Made by a program: the position numbers and the translations under genes. From NCBI GenBank assembly GCA_947500575.1, contig CANMSI010000002.1, positions 930,001-994,000 on the forward strand: DNA of 64,000 nt, read 5' to 3'. This document shows positions 55,880 through 64,000 of this stretch, in pieces; position 1 is the first letter of the stretch, and each line of letters opens with the position of its first letter. The notes below the pieces were generated by a model. The model had not been told where the DNA came from. It was given only the letters and a program-made list of their open reading frames with translations, and searched no databases. This DNA is from an uncultured Flavobacteriaceae bacterium. Its GTDB lineage: Bacteria; Bacteroidota; Bacteroidia; Flavobacteriales; Flavobacteriaceae.

Positions 55880-56575
55880 ATGAAACGCACCGCAATAATA
55901 TTTACATCGCTTTTAATTTTTAGTTGTAATCAAAACACAAAGAATAACAATCAAATGGGAATATTTGACAAACTTTTTGGAAAGAATAATACGGGTAAAA
56001 AAGAAGGACTCAAAACCTATAATCAAGAAATTGAGAAAACTAGTACGATGTTAGACGAAACGATCTTTTGGAATATCGTTGACACCTCCGTAAAGAACAC
56101 TGAAAATCAGGATTCACAAGAAAGGCTTTTAGTGAAAGAAATTGAAAAACTGACACCAACACAGATGATTGGTTTTAGGCTAAGAACAGACAAACTTCTA
56201 TACGATACTTACAATTCAGAAATGTGGTGCGCAGGATATATCATGAATGGTGGGTGCTCTGACGACGGATTTGAGTATTTCCGAAATTGGGTAATATCAA
56301 AAGGAAAAGATAAATATGACAAAGCAAAAGAAAATCCTGATAGTCTGATTTCCGAATACATATCCACTAATGAATTTTATGAATTTGAAGGGTTTTGGTA
56401 TGTAGCTTTAACAGCATTCAAAAATAAAACAGGCAAAGAATTATACGACTATATTGCTGATGATTTTAGGTTTGATGAAAGTAATTATCCGAATTTCGAA
56501 TTTACCTGGAAAGAAGAAGAACCAGAAACCATGAAAGCAATTTGCCCTAACCTATTTAATAAAATGTGGAATTAA
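55880..56575 (+). CDS. DUF4240 protein with a lipoprotein signal
   Basis: The 231-residue protein begins KRTAIIFTSLLIFSC (lipobox Cys16) and then MGIFDKLFGKNN at Met26, a sequence that looks like the true N-terminus of cytoplasmic DUF4240 proteins. The DUF4240 domain follows with DETIFWNIVDTSVK, MWCAGYIMNGGCSDDGFEYFRNW (split here for length) and FEFEGFWYVALTAF-type strands. DUF4240 has no established function and is often near toxin-immunity or stress loci. A signal peptide appears to have been added in front of a formerly cytoplasmic protein. Single-gene unit. Confidence 0.8.
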   Translation: MKRTAIIFTSLLIFSCNQNTKNNNQMGIFDKLFGKNNTGKKEGLKTYNQEIEKTSTMLDETIFWNIVDTSVKNTENQDSQERLLVKEIEKLTPTQMIGFRLRTDKLLYDTYNSEMWCAGYIMNGGCSDDGFEYFRNWVISKGKDKYDKAKENPDSLISEYISTNEFYEFEGFWYVALTAFKNKTGKELYDYIADDFRFDESNYPNFEFTWKEEEPETMKAICPNLFNKMWN

Positions 56576-56775
56576 AAACTACTGCTAACACCGTATATTA
56601 GTAATTAAAGTAGTTGGTCATTACAGAGAACATTTCCAGCAAAACACTATCTTAGTTTGGTAGGTAATTTCTGTTGAAAATTATCCACACTTGACCGTAT
56701 ACCAACCGCTGAGAGTAAGTTTTAGTTAATTCATAGATATTAAAAGTAAGTCTCCAAAAATTGATGTGATAAATA

Positions 56776-57744
56776 ATGATGAGAAGAAAATACCTTATAT
56801 TAATTGGAATTATAGCGCTGCTCCTAAGTGGTTATTTTATAGCAGATTCCATTCTATTTGATGGAGTAAGACCTAAAGCTATCAGCGAAAATGGTTTTCA
56901 AGCAAATTATTTCGCAAAAGAAAATATAGAAGCTAAAACAACAATAATTTTGCCGGGTGGAGGTCCGTGGGGAGACTATTGGGCACAACATTTTGCTAAA
57001 AATGACATGGTGGGACTATCCATTCCCTATTCAGGAAGCATAGGTTTACCAGAACTACCTGAAGAAATTGAATTGAAATACTTTGAAAACGCCATTCATT
57101 GGCTTAGCAAACAGTCCGCAGTTGATCCAAATAAAATAGTGGTGATGGGCGCATCTAAAAATGCTGAATTAGCATTGATCATAGCTTCTACATTTCAGGA
57201 GTTGGTAAGCGGTGTGATAGCATACGCACCTAGTTCAGTCTCCTGGTCAAATACGGTTTTACCGTATAATTCCGATGAATTGAAAGCGAGTTGGAAGTAC
57301 AAAGGCATTGACATTCCATATATTCCAATGGATAAAATCAAAGGAAATCAATCTAATACAATCAATATGTTGGAGTATTGGGAAAATGGTTTGAAAAAAA
57401 CTGACTATGTAGAGGAAGCGGTCATCAAAGTCGAACAAATCAATGGACCTATTTTACTCTTCTCTGGAAATGATGATAAAGTGTGGCCTGCCTCTAAAAT
57501 GGCTGATATGATTGAAAAACGCTTAGAAGCAAACGGATTTAAATACACCTTTCAGAATTTAAAATACAATAATGCTGGGCACTCCATTTCTGGCAACCCT
57601 GATGATAAATCAAGCTATAGCAGTAGAACAATAACTATTGATGGCAAAGAGTACGAATACGAGCAGGGAGGAAATGCTAAGGGCGACTATAAAGCCAAAC
57701 AGGATGCAAGAATTAAATTAATGGAATTCTTACGGAAAATATAA
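56776..57744 (+). CDS. BAAT-like alpha/beta hydrolase (acyl-CoA thioesterase C-terminal-like)
   Basis: The 322-residue protein has one N-terminal membrane segment (YLILIGIIALLLSGYFIAD) and an alpha/beta-hydrolase domain with LPGGGPWGDYWAQ (oxyanion region), VVMGASKNAELALIIAS with the nucleophile-elbow Ser, FSGNDDKVWPAS (acid) and NNAGHSISG (His). The GxSK elbow and closing layout match the BAAT/acyl-CoA thioester hydrolase C-terminal family, which in bacteria includes peptidases and acyltransferases of unknown substrate. ATGs at 56776 and 56779 are both possible. It is a lone gene with 200 bp of spacer before it. Confidence 0.78.
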   Translation: MMRRKYLILIGIIALLLSGYFIADSILFDGVRPKAISENGFQANYFAKENIEAKTTIILPGGGPWGDYWAQHFAKNDMVGLSIPYSGSIGLPELPEEIELKYFENAIHWLSKQSAVDPNKIVVMGASKNAELALIIASTFQELVSGVIAYAPSSVSWSNTVLPYNSDELKASWKYKGIDIPYIPMDKIKGNQSNTINMLEYWENGLKKTDYVEEAVIKVEQINGPILLFSGNDDKVWPASKMADMIEKRLEANGFKYTFQNLKYNNAGHSISGNPDDKSSYSSRTITIDGKEYEYEQGGNAKGDYKAKQDARIKLMEFLRKI

Positions 57745-57770
57745 ATCCGAACGAAGGCAGTTGCTAACAA

Positions 57771-57829
57771 CACTTAGAATTCAGTACCAACTTCTGCCCT
57801 ATATCTAAATTCCTTATTTTTATGATCCA
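57771..57829 (+). repeat. Diverged spacer element, copy A
   Basis: This AT-rich 59-bp stretch between two unrelated genes resembles 63525-63583 over its whole length by eye, with the core AAATTCCTTATTTTTA (57807-57822) differing at one base of 16 from the other copy. The TTATTTTTA end resembles a -7 element (TAnnTTTG with A for G). Confidence 0.4.
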
Positions 57830-57902
57830 TGAGTTCTAATTCAAATAGACTCATTTGTATAAGAACCTAACGCCTATCTAATCCTTAGCACACATTTAAG
57901 AG

Positions 57903-58430
57903 ATGAAAAAAAAACATCGAAAAATATTTTACCCAACAATTTTCATTTTAGGATTGTTTTCTATGGTTTGGCAAATATCCATATACCAGAACACCATCAT
58001 TGATTTACCAATTTTATTCGGGATTATCTTAATTGTGGGAATCATAACGTTTTTAGTTGGCTATAAAAAATATGGGAAAACCTATAAGTATAGTGGAATT
58101 GGACTTTATTTTTATTCTTTTTTGCACTATCTATGTGGATATGGATTTTTAGCTTGTTCCGTCTTTACTTTAACGAATTATTATTTAGCGGACAAAACGC
58201 CTATTAAAAAAACGTTTGAAATTGTTGAGCGGACCTGGTTGCTGGGAAGTAAATACCATAGAGATGAAAAACAACCTGCCTTCAAAATAAACTATGATAA
58301 AAAATTAAAACAATTAGTTTTCCCTCATAAGTACTACAAAAATATGGCATTATATAAAAATGTGGAATTGGAAGTTAGAGAAGGTTTTTTCGGATTTGAT
58401 ATTTTGGTAAATAAAAAACTAACCTATTGA
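57903..58430 (+). CDS. Small membrane protein of unknown function
   Basis: The 175-residue protein has three predicted membrane segments: ~9-30 (FYPTIFILGLFSMVW), ~35-55 (LPILFGIILIVGIITFLVG) and ~65-90 (FLHYLCGYGFLACSVFTL), then a basic soluble tail with PAFKINYDKKLKQLVFP and VELEVREGFFGFDILV. No known domain was recognised. The soluble tail is predicted to be beta-rich. It is another isolated gene of the accessory region, flanked by spacers with motifs CTAAC and GTTGGCTAGC. Confidence 0.7.
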   Translation: MKKKHRKIFYPTIFILGLFSMVWQISIYQNTIIDLPILFGIILIVGIITFLVGYKKYGKTYKYSGIGLYFYSFLHYLCGYGFLACSVFTLTNYYLADKTPIKKTFEIVERTWLLGSKYHRDEKQPAFKINYDKKLKQLVFPHKYYKNMALYKNVELEVREGFFGFDILVNKKLTY

Positions 58431-58615
58431 CTCAGAAAAAACGTTGGCTAGCAATATCTAAAAACAATACGGCTTAGTTACTTAATTTATAAACCAAGAA
58501 TACGGTTAAACCTTTAGCATTTTGCCTGGAGTCTTACGAAAATTAAACCTTAGTTTGCTCTCTTACTATTCTATAGGTACACCGTATAAAGTATAAACAA
58601 CCAATTATAAAAAAT

Positions 58616-61042
58616 ATGAAAAATTCCATAGTCACTTTCAGTTTATTGCTTTTAATATCATATGCTGTAAATGCGCAATGGAGCAACCGATATCCAAAAG
58701 TAGATGGATATGGTCATCATGTCTATTTGGAAGGGTATGAACTGCCTGTTCTAAATTCAGGCCCAACAGATCCCGCTCCATCCCCCTTGAACAATCAAGT
58801 TGTTTTTTCAGCTAAAGGTTGGCTGTGGATAATGAATCTTGAAACTTCTGAAGCGGAAAGGATAACGTTTTCTCCTGATCTTGATTCTAGACCAAATTGG
58901 TCACCAGATGGAAACAAAATAGTTTTTGTTAGAGATAACTCCTTGAACACACATTTGGTTCTTTTAGACTTAAATGCAAAGAAAGAGACCGTACTTGTAA
59001 ACTCCAATGCTTTGGACTTAGATCCTATTTTTTCTGCAGATGGAAACTTTGTGTATTACTCATCCGCAAAGAACGGTTCATTCGACCTTTGGAAAATAAA
59101 TCTTGCAACACTAGAAAATACCATTTTAAGTAGAGAAAACAGCCTTGAGCGTCTCCCAGTTCCAACACTGGAAGGTGATCAAATTGTTTATCTTCGTAAA
59201 AAGGGGTTTTCTTATGATTCCATTGAATTGTTAGATTTAGAAACCAACACTAGCACTCCGCTGATTGAAGAGAATTTTACATCTCAAGCTGCTTTTTCAT
59301 TATCAAAAGACAACACTACATTGGCATATACATGGCCAAATGGGGATGATTATGAGCTTCACTTATTGAACATTGCAATTCCAGAAAGCAAAATGCTTCT
59401 TACCAAAAGTAAAGGGCTGCCCTTATCACCAAAATTTAGCGCTGACGGTAAATGGGTCTATTTTTCTGAAAACAATAAAAGAGAATCTTCAGAAATGAAG
59501 CGAATCTCCGTAAATGGTGGTTTGCCAGAATTACTATCCATTAGTAAATGGAAATGGGGCACTACAACTGGAAAACTAAAAATAACCAGCCGAGTAGACG
59601 GAAAAATAGAAGCTGTAAGAATGAGTATTACGGATGCAAATGGACATCCTATTATTCCAGAGTCTGGTAGTATACATTCTGAAGGACAAAATGGAATTGT
59701 TTTTTTCTACTCCCCTGGAGAAATTGAAGTGGAAGCAGCAGTGGGCAACTTGACGATTACAGCGGTACATGGTTTTTCTACAATTCCACAAGTTAAAGAA
59801 ATTAAACTGGAAGAAGGTACTACCGAAACGGAGATGAATCTAAACCGAATTTGGAATGCGAATAACGAAGGTTGGTACGCCGCCGACACCCATTTTCATC
59901 TTAATTATGGAGGCACTAGTCAATTAGATCCTGAAGATATACTTGTAGACCTTAAAGCAGAAGAAATAGATTTTGGTTTTCCATTGGTTGCCAACCTCGG
60001 CAATCGGTTTCTTGGGCAACGCCTTTTTGGCTGGCAAAATGCTGAGCAACCCATCTTATCTTTTGGACAAGAAATACGTTCTCATTTTTTAGGTCATCTA
60101 AATCTTATAGGTACTCCAGAATTATATTGGCCTTGGGTTTGGGGACCGCGATATGATATATATGGAGCAGATGATAGACTGAATGCAGAGCCACTTCGGT
60201 TTGCCCAAGAACAAGGTGGATTAGGAGGTTACGTTCATCCTGTTCCTATCAAAGATCCTTTCAAAGAAAATGGTGGCAAGTATGTTCCTATTGGATTAGT
60301 AGCAGATGCTGTTATGGAAGAGGTGGATATGTTAGAAATTGGATGTCTATGGACCGATGAAATTGGGACAGCAGCCTTATGGCACGAATTTCTAAATCTT
60401 GGCATTCCGATTGCCTTATCTGCCGGTAGCGATGTTATGAACGATCTTTATCGCACCATGGCCATTGGAGCAACACGCGTATATGTAAAACCACAAGGAG
60501 AACCCACTTTAGAGCGTTACTTAAAAGCACTAAAAGAAGGAAGGAGTTTTGTGAGCAATGGTCCGCAACTTGTATTCTCAGTAGCAGATTATGAAGTGGG
60601 AGAAGCTATCAAATCAACTAAAAAGAAAGCTAAATGGAAATTGGAAGTGCATTCTCCAGTTCCTTATGAAAAGGTAGAACTATTCGTTAATGGAGTTGTC
60701 ATTGAGACAAAAAGAAGTAAGAATGGAAATAGTGAAATTTACAATGGTTCTATTGAAATTCCTAAAGGTGGGTGGATAACCGCTAGAGTATCTGGTAGTA
60801 CCTCTGAATGGCCTATGATGGACAGTTATGCATTCGCCGAGAGTTCACCTATCTGGATTGATGCAATTGGTAGCACTATGCCCAATGCTAAAATAGATGC
60901 AGCAAAAAAACTTCTTAAAATATTAGAAACCTCAGAGGAAAGAATGAAACAAGGCTATGGAGATCATAAAATACCTAATTTACTGAACCACTTTTCTAAG
61001 GCAAAGGAGAAATTGCAAAATATTGTAGCAGAAAACGAGTGA
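58616..61042 (+). CDS. Secreted TolB-like beta-propeller fused to PHP/CehA-type metallohydrolase domain
   Basis: The 808-residue protein has a signal peptide (NSIVTFSLLLLISYAVNAQ), an N-terminal PD40/TolB propeller of about six blades (~45-320, repeated SPDGNKIVFVRD, SADGNFVYYSS, SADGKWVYFSE), a beta-sandwich linker (~330-410), then a PHP-like metallohydrolase domain with ADTHFHLNYGG at ~422-432 (Asp and two His as metal ligands) and SAGSDVMND with a further ligand. The order matches CehA/McbA-type hydrolases of Bacteroidota; the target is unknown. A coding remnant without start follows directly after its stop. Confidence 0.82.
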   Translation: MKNSIVTFSLLLLISYAVNAQWSNRYPKVDGYGHHVYLEGYELPVLNSGPTDPAPSPLNNQVVFSAKGWLWIMNLETSEAERITFSPDLDSRPNWSPDGNKIVFVRDNSLNTHLVLLDLNAKKETVLVNSNALDLDPIFSADGNFVYYSSAKNGSFDLWKINLATLENTILSRENSLERLPVPTLEGDQIVYLRKKGFSYDSIELLDLETNTSTPLIEENFTSQAAFSLSKDNTTLAYTWPNGDDYELHLLNIAIPESKMLLTKSKGLPLSPKFSADGKWVYFSENNKRESSEMKRISVNGGLPELLSISKWKWGTTTGKLKITSRVDGKIEAVRMSITDANGHPIIPESGSIHSEGQNGIVFFYSPGEIEVEAAVGNLTITAVHGFSTIPQVKEIKLEEGTTETEMNLNRIWNANNEGWYAADTHFHLNYGGTSQLDPEDILVDLKAEEIDFGFPLVANLGNRFLGQRLFGWQNAEQPILSFGQEIRSHFLGHLNLIGTPELYWPWVWGPRYDIYGADDRLNAEPLRFAQEQGGLGGYVHPVPIKDPFKENGGKYVPIGLVADAVMEEVDMLEIGCLWTDEIGTAALWHEFLNLGIPIALSAGSDVMNDLYRTMAIGATRVYVKPQGEPTLERYLKALKEGRSFVSNGPQLVFSVADYEVGEAIKSTKKKAKWKLEVHSPVPYEKVELFVNGVVIETKRSKNGNSEIYNGSIEIPKGGWITARVSGSTSEWPMMDSYAFAESSPIWIDAIGSTMPNAKIDAAKKLLKILETSEERMKQGYGDHKIPNLLNHFSKAKEKLQNIVAENE

Positions 61043-61138
61043 TACGGATTTTCAGTTGGGAATGTACAGGCAAAGTTTGGTTATAACCCACAATTATTCA
61101 AAGACGAAACCGTTGTGCAACATTTAAAAAATATATAG
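61043..61138 (+). pseudogene. 31-codon coding remnant downstream of the TolB/PHP gene
   Basis: Immediately after the TGA of the previous gene, in the same frame, 31 codons read like the C-terminal end of a real protein (FGYNPQLFKDETVVQHL near the middle) and end with TAG at 61136-61138. There is no start codon. It looks like the tail of another gene truncated by deletion, or a downstream extension beyond a premature stop of the TolB/PHP gene. The family was not recognised. Confidence 0.45.
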
Positions 61139-61147
61139 AAAATAGGA

Positions 61148-61924
61148 ATGTTACTCGATACTATAGAATATATAAGCATAGAGAACCAAACAACTAGTTT
61201 TCCGAAACATTTTCACGAAACTTTTTGTATTTCTCTTATTCATAAGGGTATTGAACAAATTGATTTTGAAAATCAAAGTCTTTTCACGGAAGCCGGTAGC
61301 ATCTCCATTACAAATCCGTACGAAGTGCATTCCAATCCACTTATTGATAATGACTCTTTTTTGAAGTTTGATACTATTTACGTACCTAATAACGTAATGA
61401 AGTTTCTATTGAATGGAAGAAACATTAAGTTTATAAACCGTCAAATAACAAATCAAAAAGCGAACAGCTTGTTTTTGGAGCTCAAAGAAGTTTTGGACAC
61501 CAAAAATGATGCTATAATTGAGTTTCACCTATCAAATTTTGCGAAAACCTTGGAACGGTATTCCCACGAAAATAATAGTGATTATTCCGGATTAAACTTT
61601 AGTAGTTATCATCAAATTAACCACTATATTGAAAATCATATTTATGATAAATTTTCTTTGATTGAATTAGCAGAAATAGCAAATATTAATAAATTCGGAT
61701 TTTCAAAGAAATTCAAGATATTAACTGGTATGACGCCAATGAATTATGTTTTAATGCGGAAAATATTTTCTAGCAAAACACTAATCAAATCAAATTGGGA
61801 ACTTACAGAAATAGCCTATCAATACAACTTCACAGATATGGCTCATTTTTCTAAAACCTTTAAGCGTTTTATTGGAATCTCACCCAAAAAATATAAGGAA
61901 AGTATCCAGGCTAAAATCAAATGA
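61148..61924 (+). CDS. AraC-family transcriptional regulator
   Basis: The 258-residue protein has an N-terminal AraC ligand-binding cupin (SFPKHFHETFCISLIHKG, with the metal/ligand His pair) and a C-terminal double HTH (~160-255): KFSLIELAEIANINKFGFSKKFKILTG and WELTEIAYQYNFTDMAHFSKTFKRFIGISPKKY. It belongs to the small-ligand AraC group that responds to a bound effector. It lies 105 bp after the TolB/PHP gene, of which 96 bp is the coding remnant, and 60 bp before the S41 protease gene, which it may regulate. The effector is unknown. Confidence 0.85.
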   Translation: MLLDTIEYISIENQTTSFPKHFHETFCISLIHKGIEQIDFENQSLFTEAGSISITNPYEVHSNPLIDNDSFLKFDTIYVPNNVMKFLLNGRNIKFINRQITNQKANSLFLELKEVLDTKNDAIIEFHLSNFAKTLERYSHENNSDYSGLNFSSYHQINHYIENHIYDKFSLIELAEIANINKFGFSKKFKILTGMTPMNYVLMRKIFSSKTLIKSNWELTEIAYQYNFTDMAHFSKTFKRFIGISPKKYKESIQAKIK

Positions 61925-61959
61925 CCAATATTATACAAGTCGTTAAAATCATATAAAAT

Positions 61960-61967
61960 TACTTTTG
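61960..61967 (+). promoter_or_regulatory. -7 element for the S41 protease gene
   Basis: TACTTTTG matches TAnnTTTG exactly, 18 bp before ATG 61985, giving a very short leader. No clear -33 element, so activation by the adjacent AraC protein is possible. Confidence 0.4.
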
Positions 61968-61984
61968 GTTAAAATAATAGCCAA

Positions 61985-63508
61985 ATGAAAAAAGCAGCCT
62001 ATTTATCCTTTATTCTTGTTATTCTATCTAATCTAGTATTCTCCCAATCTATAGATGAACCATTTTCCCAAAAAAAAATGCGGAAAGATTTAGAAGTTTT
62101 TAAAAGCACGCGCATCGAAGCCAATTCCGGACTTTATAAGTACAGAACAAAAGAACAAATAGACAGTATTTACAGCTGGGCTGAACGTGAAATAGGGCAA
62201 TCTTCTTCGTATCGCGATTTTTATAACATTATTTGTAAGCTAACTGATTTTGAGGGGAGTTCACATAACAATACAGATTTTTCTAAAAAACACTTGAATA
62301 GCTTAGAAGAAGAAACGAGCGGGTACTTTCCTTATCCTATAAAATGGATTAATGGTAAATGGCTTTTAAACTTTAAGGGAGGAATAATTCCGCTTGGCTC
62401 GGAAATCGAAGAAATAAACGATATTCCAATGCCAGAAATCATATCTAATTTATATAAATACTACACTACCGATGGCCAAAATTTAACTGGAAAAAGAGTG
62501 GGGATTAGAGGTGCATTCCCAAAATATTTTCGTTTGAATTATGGACTTGTAGAGCAATTTAAAGTAACCTATAGGGTACCAGGTTCGGATACCTTAGCTA
62601 GCAATAATTTAAAGAGCATAGGGTACAATGATTATAAAAAAAACGTCAATAAAATGTATTCTTTACCCATAGATAAATTCTATTATGCAGAATCAAAAAA
62701 TGGCCAAAAATATAGTTATGAGCAGATAGATGCTTCCACAGCTCTTCTAACAATTTATACTTTTTCGATGGGAAATGAAACTACGGAAGAACACAAAACC
62801 TACTGCGCTTTTCTAGAAAGTACATTTTCTACTATTAAAACTGAAAACATTAAGAATCTAATTGTAGATATTCGTTTTAATGGCGGGGGAACAGACCCAA
62901 ACGATTTGGTTACCTATTCGTACCTAACACAAAGGAATTTTCAAGAAAATAAGGAAGCTTGGATTCGCTTTAAAAAAATACCTCAACTAAAGTATATCTA
63001 CTCTAAAGTACCAAGGTTTTTAAGACCCTTAGGCGTTGGAAAATATAACAAAATGCTTACCGAAGACTTTTATATTGAAAGAGACAATGGTCTATACCAA
63101 GGTCCGTTGAGTAGAGATCAAGAAATAAGGAAACCAAACAAAAATGCTTTTACTGGTACTATTTATTTACTAATAAGCCCTCAAGTTGCATCAGCAGGGA
63201 GTTTATTCGCTGCAATGGTCGCAGGAAATGAAAATACCATAGTCATTGGAGAAGAAACCTTGGGAGGTTACTATGGGCATAACGGTCATACCCCCATAGG
63301 TTACATTTTACCGAAATCAAAGATTGAAACATTCTTTTCGGTTGTAAACTTGGAACAAGATGTTCCAAAAAAAGCGAATCAAAGGTACAATCGAGGTATT
63401 ATTCCTGACATTAATGTAACTCAAACTTATGAGGATTATATATTACAAAAAGATGCACAAATGGATTTTACGCTTAAATTGATAGCCAACAATCTAAAAG
63501 AAAAATAA
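61985..63508 (+). CDS. Secreted S41-family (tail-specific-like) peptidase
   Basis: The 507-residue protein has a signal peptide (AYLSFILVILSNLVFSQS), a helical N-terminal region (~25-100), and a peptidase S41 core with LIVDIRFNGGGTDPNDLV (~289-306), SPQVASAGSLFAAMVAG with the catalytic Ser (~395-411), and GEETLGGYYGHNGH. PDZ is not recognisable. S41 enzymes cleave protein C-termini in the periplasm; members of this subset in Bacteroidota are of unknown target. It follows the AraC gene and has a -7-like TACTTTTG at its start. Confidence 0.86.
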   Translation: MKKAAYLSFILVILSNLVFSQSIDEPFSQKKMRKDLEVFKSTRIEANSGLYKYRTKEQIDSIYSWAEREIGQSSSYRDFYNIICKLTDFEGSSHNNTDFSKKHLNSLEEETSGYFPYPIKWINGKWLLNFKGGIIPLGSEIEEINDIPMPEIISNLYKYYTTDGQNLTGKRVGIRGAFPKYFRLNYGLVEQFKVTYRVPGSDTLASNNLKSIGYNDYKKNVNKMYSLPIDKFYYAESKNGQKYSYEQIDASTALLTIYTFSMGNETTEEHKTYCAFLESTFSTIKTENIKNLIVDIRFNGGGTDPNDLVTYSYLTQRNFQENKEAWIRFKKIPQLKYIYSKVPRFLRPLGVGKYNKMLTEDFYIERDNGLYQGPLSRDQEIRKPNKNAFTGTIYLLISPQVASAGSLFAAMVAGNENTIVIGEETLGGYYGHNGHTPIGYILPKSKIETFFSVVNLEQDVPKKANQRYNRGIIPDINVTQTYEDYILQKDAQMDFTLKLIANNLKEK

Positions 63509-63524
63509 AAAATTGTGCTTGCAC

Positions 63525-63583
63525 CACCTTAAATTTAGTCCTAGTTCCCTCCTATTTTCAAATTTCTTATTTTTAACAAGCCA
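63525..63583 (+). repeat. Diverged spacer element, copy B
   Basis: Second copy of the 59-bp element seen at 57771-57829, with the core AAATTTCTTATTTTTA (63560-63575). It lies between the S41 protease gene and the DUF2200 gene and again ends in a -7-like TTATTTTTA. Confidence 0.4.
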
Positions 63584-63675
63584 GATTTCTACATCCCACT
63601 GTTCTTACCAACCATGCGGATAAGTAGAAATCATAGCCTGTACATTAGCGTTCATGAATTCAAAATCAAATCAAA

Positions 63676-64000
63676 ATGAAAGTTACAGCTGAGAAAAATG
63701 AAAAGGTTGCCAATATGATATTTGCATCTATTTATCCTCTTTACTTGAATAGATTGGTAAAAAATGGGAGAACAAAAGAAGAACTAGACCAAGTAATTAA
63801 ATGGTTTACGGGTTATGATCAAGATACTTTACAAGCACTTATTGATGAAAAGGTAACTTTTGGAACATTTTTTCAAAAAGCGAAAATACATGCTAACGCA
63901 CACTTGATTAAAGGAGTTGTTTGTGGTTATCGAATTGAAGAAATAGAAGATGAATTTGAATTGTATAAACAATGTAGACGTATGGAAAAGCTGATTGATG
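63676..64000 (+). CDS. DUF2200 protein, 5' part only
   Basis: The gene runs off the right edge after 108 codons with no stop. The translation contains FASIYPLYLNRLVKNGRTKEELDQ-type sequence (shown in part), VIKWFTGYDQDTLQALIDEKVTF, and HLIKGVVCGYRIEEIEDE, which closely match DUF2200 proteins, small cytoplasmic proteins (~110-120 residues) of unknown function in many bacteria. Most of the protein is therefore present. It has its own spacer with the repeated element and is the last of the accessory genes visible. Confidence 0.88.
   Translation, partial: MKVTAEKNEKVANMIFASIYPLYLNRLVKNGRTKEELDQVIKWFTGYDQDTLQALIDEKVTFGTFFQKAKIHANAHLIKGVVCGYRIEEIEDEFELYKQCRRMEKLID

Noticed and set aside
54948-58615. 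True integron attC sites in the accessory spacers.
   Set aside because: CTAAC and GTTAG-like cores occur, but matching inverted L and R arms could not be paired by eye, and no integrase gene is visible; kept only as a low-confidence finding.

Overview
The window is a low-GC chromosomal segment from a bacterium of the phylum Bacteroidota, most likely a marine member of the Flavobacteriaceae. The evidence is a SusC/SusD pair, surface-lipoprotein signals with acidic residues after the lipobox cysteine, bacillithiol synthesis (bshA), a gliding-clade set of envelope genes, weak Shine-Dalgarno sequences, and several upstream elements matching the Bacteroidota -7 consensus TAnnTTTG. No rRNA, tRNA, CRISPR array or intact insertion sequence was seen. 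Both ends cut a gene: a LuxE-type acyl-protein synthetase on the left and a DUF2200 protein on the right.

Region 1 (1-27.9 kb) is conserved core. It holds a LuxE/LuxC-type fatty acyl reductase pair; bshA with a downstream lipoprotein; a secreted GH3/beta-lactamase-fold fusion; a cluster of two Fe-S electron-transfer proteins, an MCE (MlaD-type) protein and a peptidoglycan amidase, divergent from lptD; RidA and a GlcNAc-type kinase; pfkA-gapA; tamB divergent from tsaD; rsmE; then DUF1223, DUF4159, AI-2E-type permease and methyltransferase genes. Several of these genes start with TTG or GTG.

Region 2 (27.9-54.9 kb) is carbohydrate- and redox-oriented. A VanX-like dipeptidase is followed by GH1 and GH16 enzymes, which converge on a GMC oxidoreductase / small subunit / TIM-barrel / M20-type hydrolase operon that resembles periplasmic 3-keto-sugar chemistry. 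An AraC regulator is then separated by a 782-bp regulatory region from SusC, SusD, a 1109-residue FG-GAP/ASPIC lipoprotein and a GH26 mannanase. After a DUF255 thioredoxin-fold lipoprotein comes an operon of exported ApbE, a 70-residue DUF4266 lipoprotein ending in GGGCGCN, a DUF3570 outer-membrane protein and an esterase-like lipoprotein. A thrombospondin type-3 repeat lipoprotein and a Tat-exported class V aminotransferase follow.

Region 3 (54.9-64 kb) looks accessory. It is a string of mostly single-gene units (lipoproteins, DUF4240, a BAAT-like hydrolase, a small membrane protein, a TolB/PHP fusion, an AraC regulator, an S41 protease, DUF2200), all on the plus strand and separated by unusual AT-rich spacers that share short motifs. 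One spacer carries a 31-codon coding remnant.

The best candidates for something undescribed are the ApbE-DUF4266-DUF3570 operon with a long inverted repeat just upstream, the GMC operon, a possible frameshifted micro-gene ahead of rsmE, and the repeated spacer elements of region 3.
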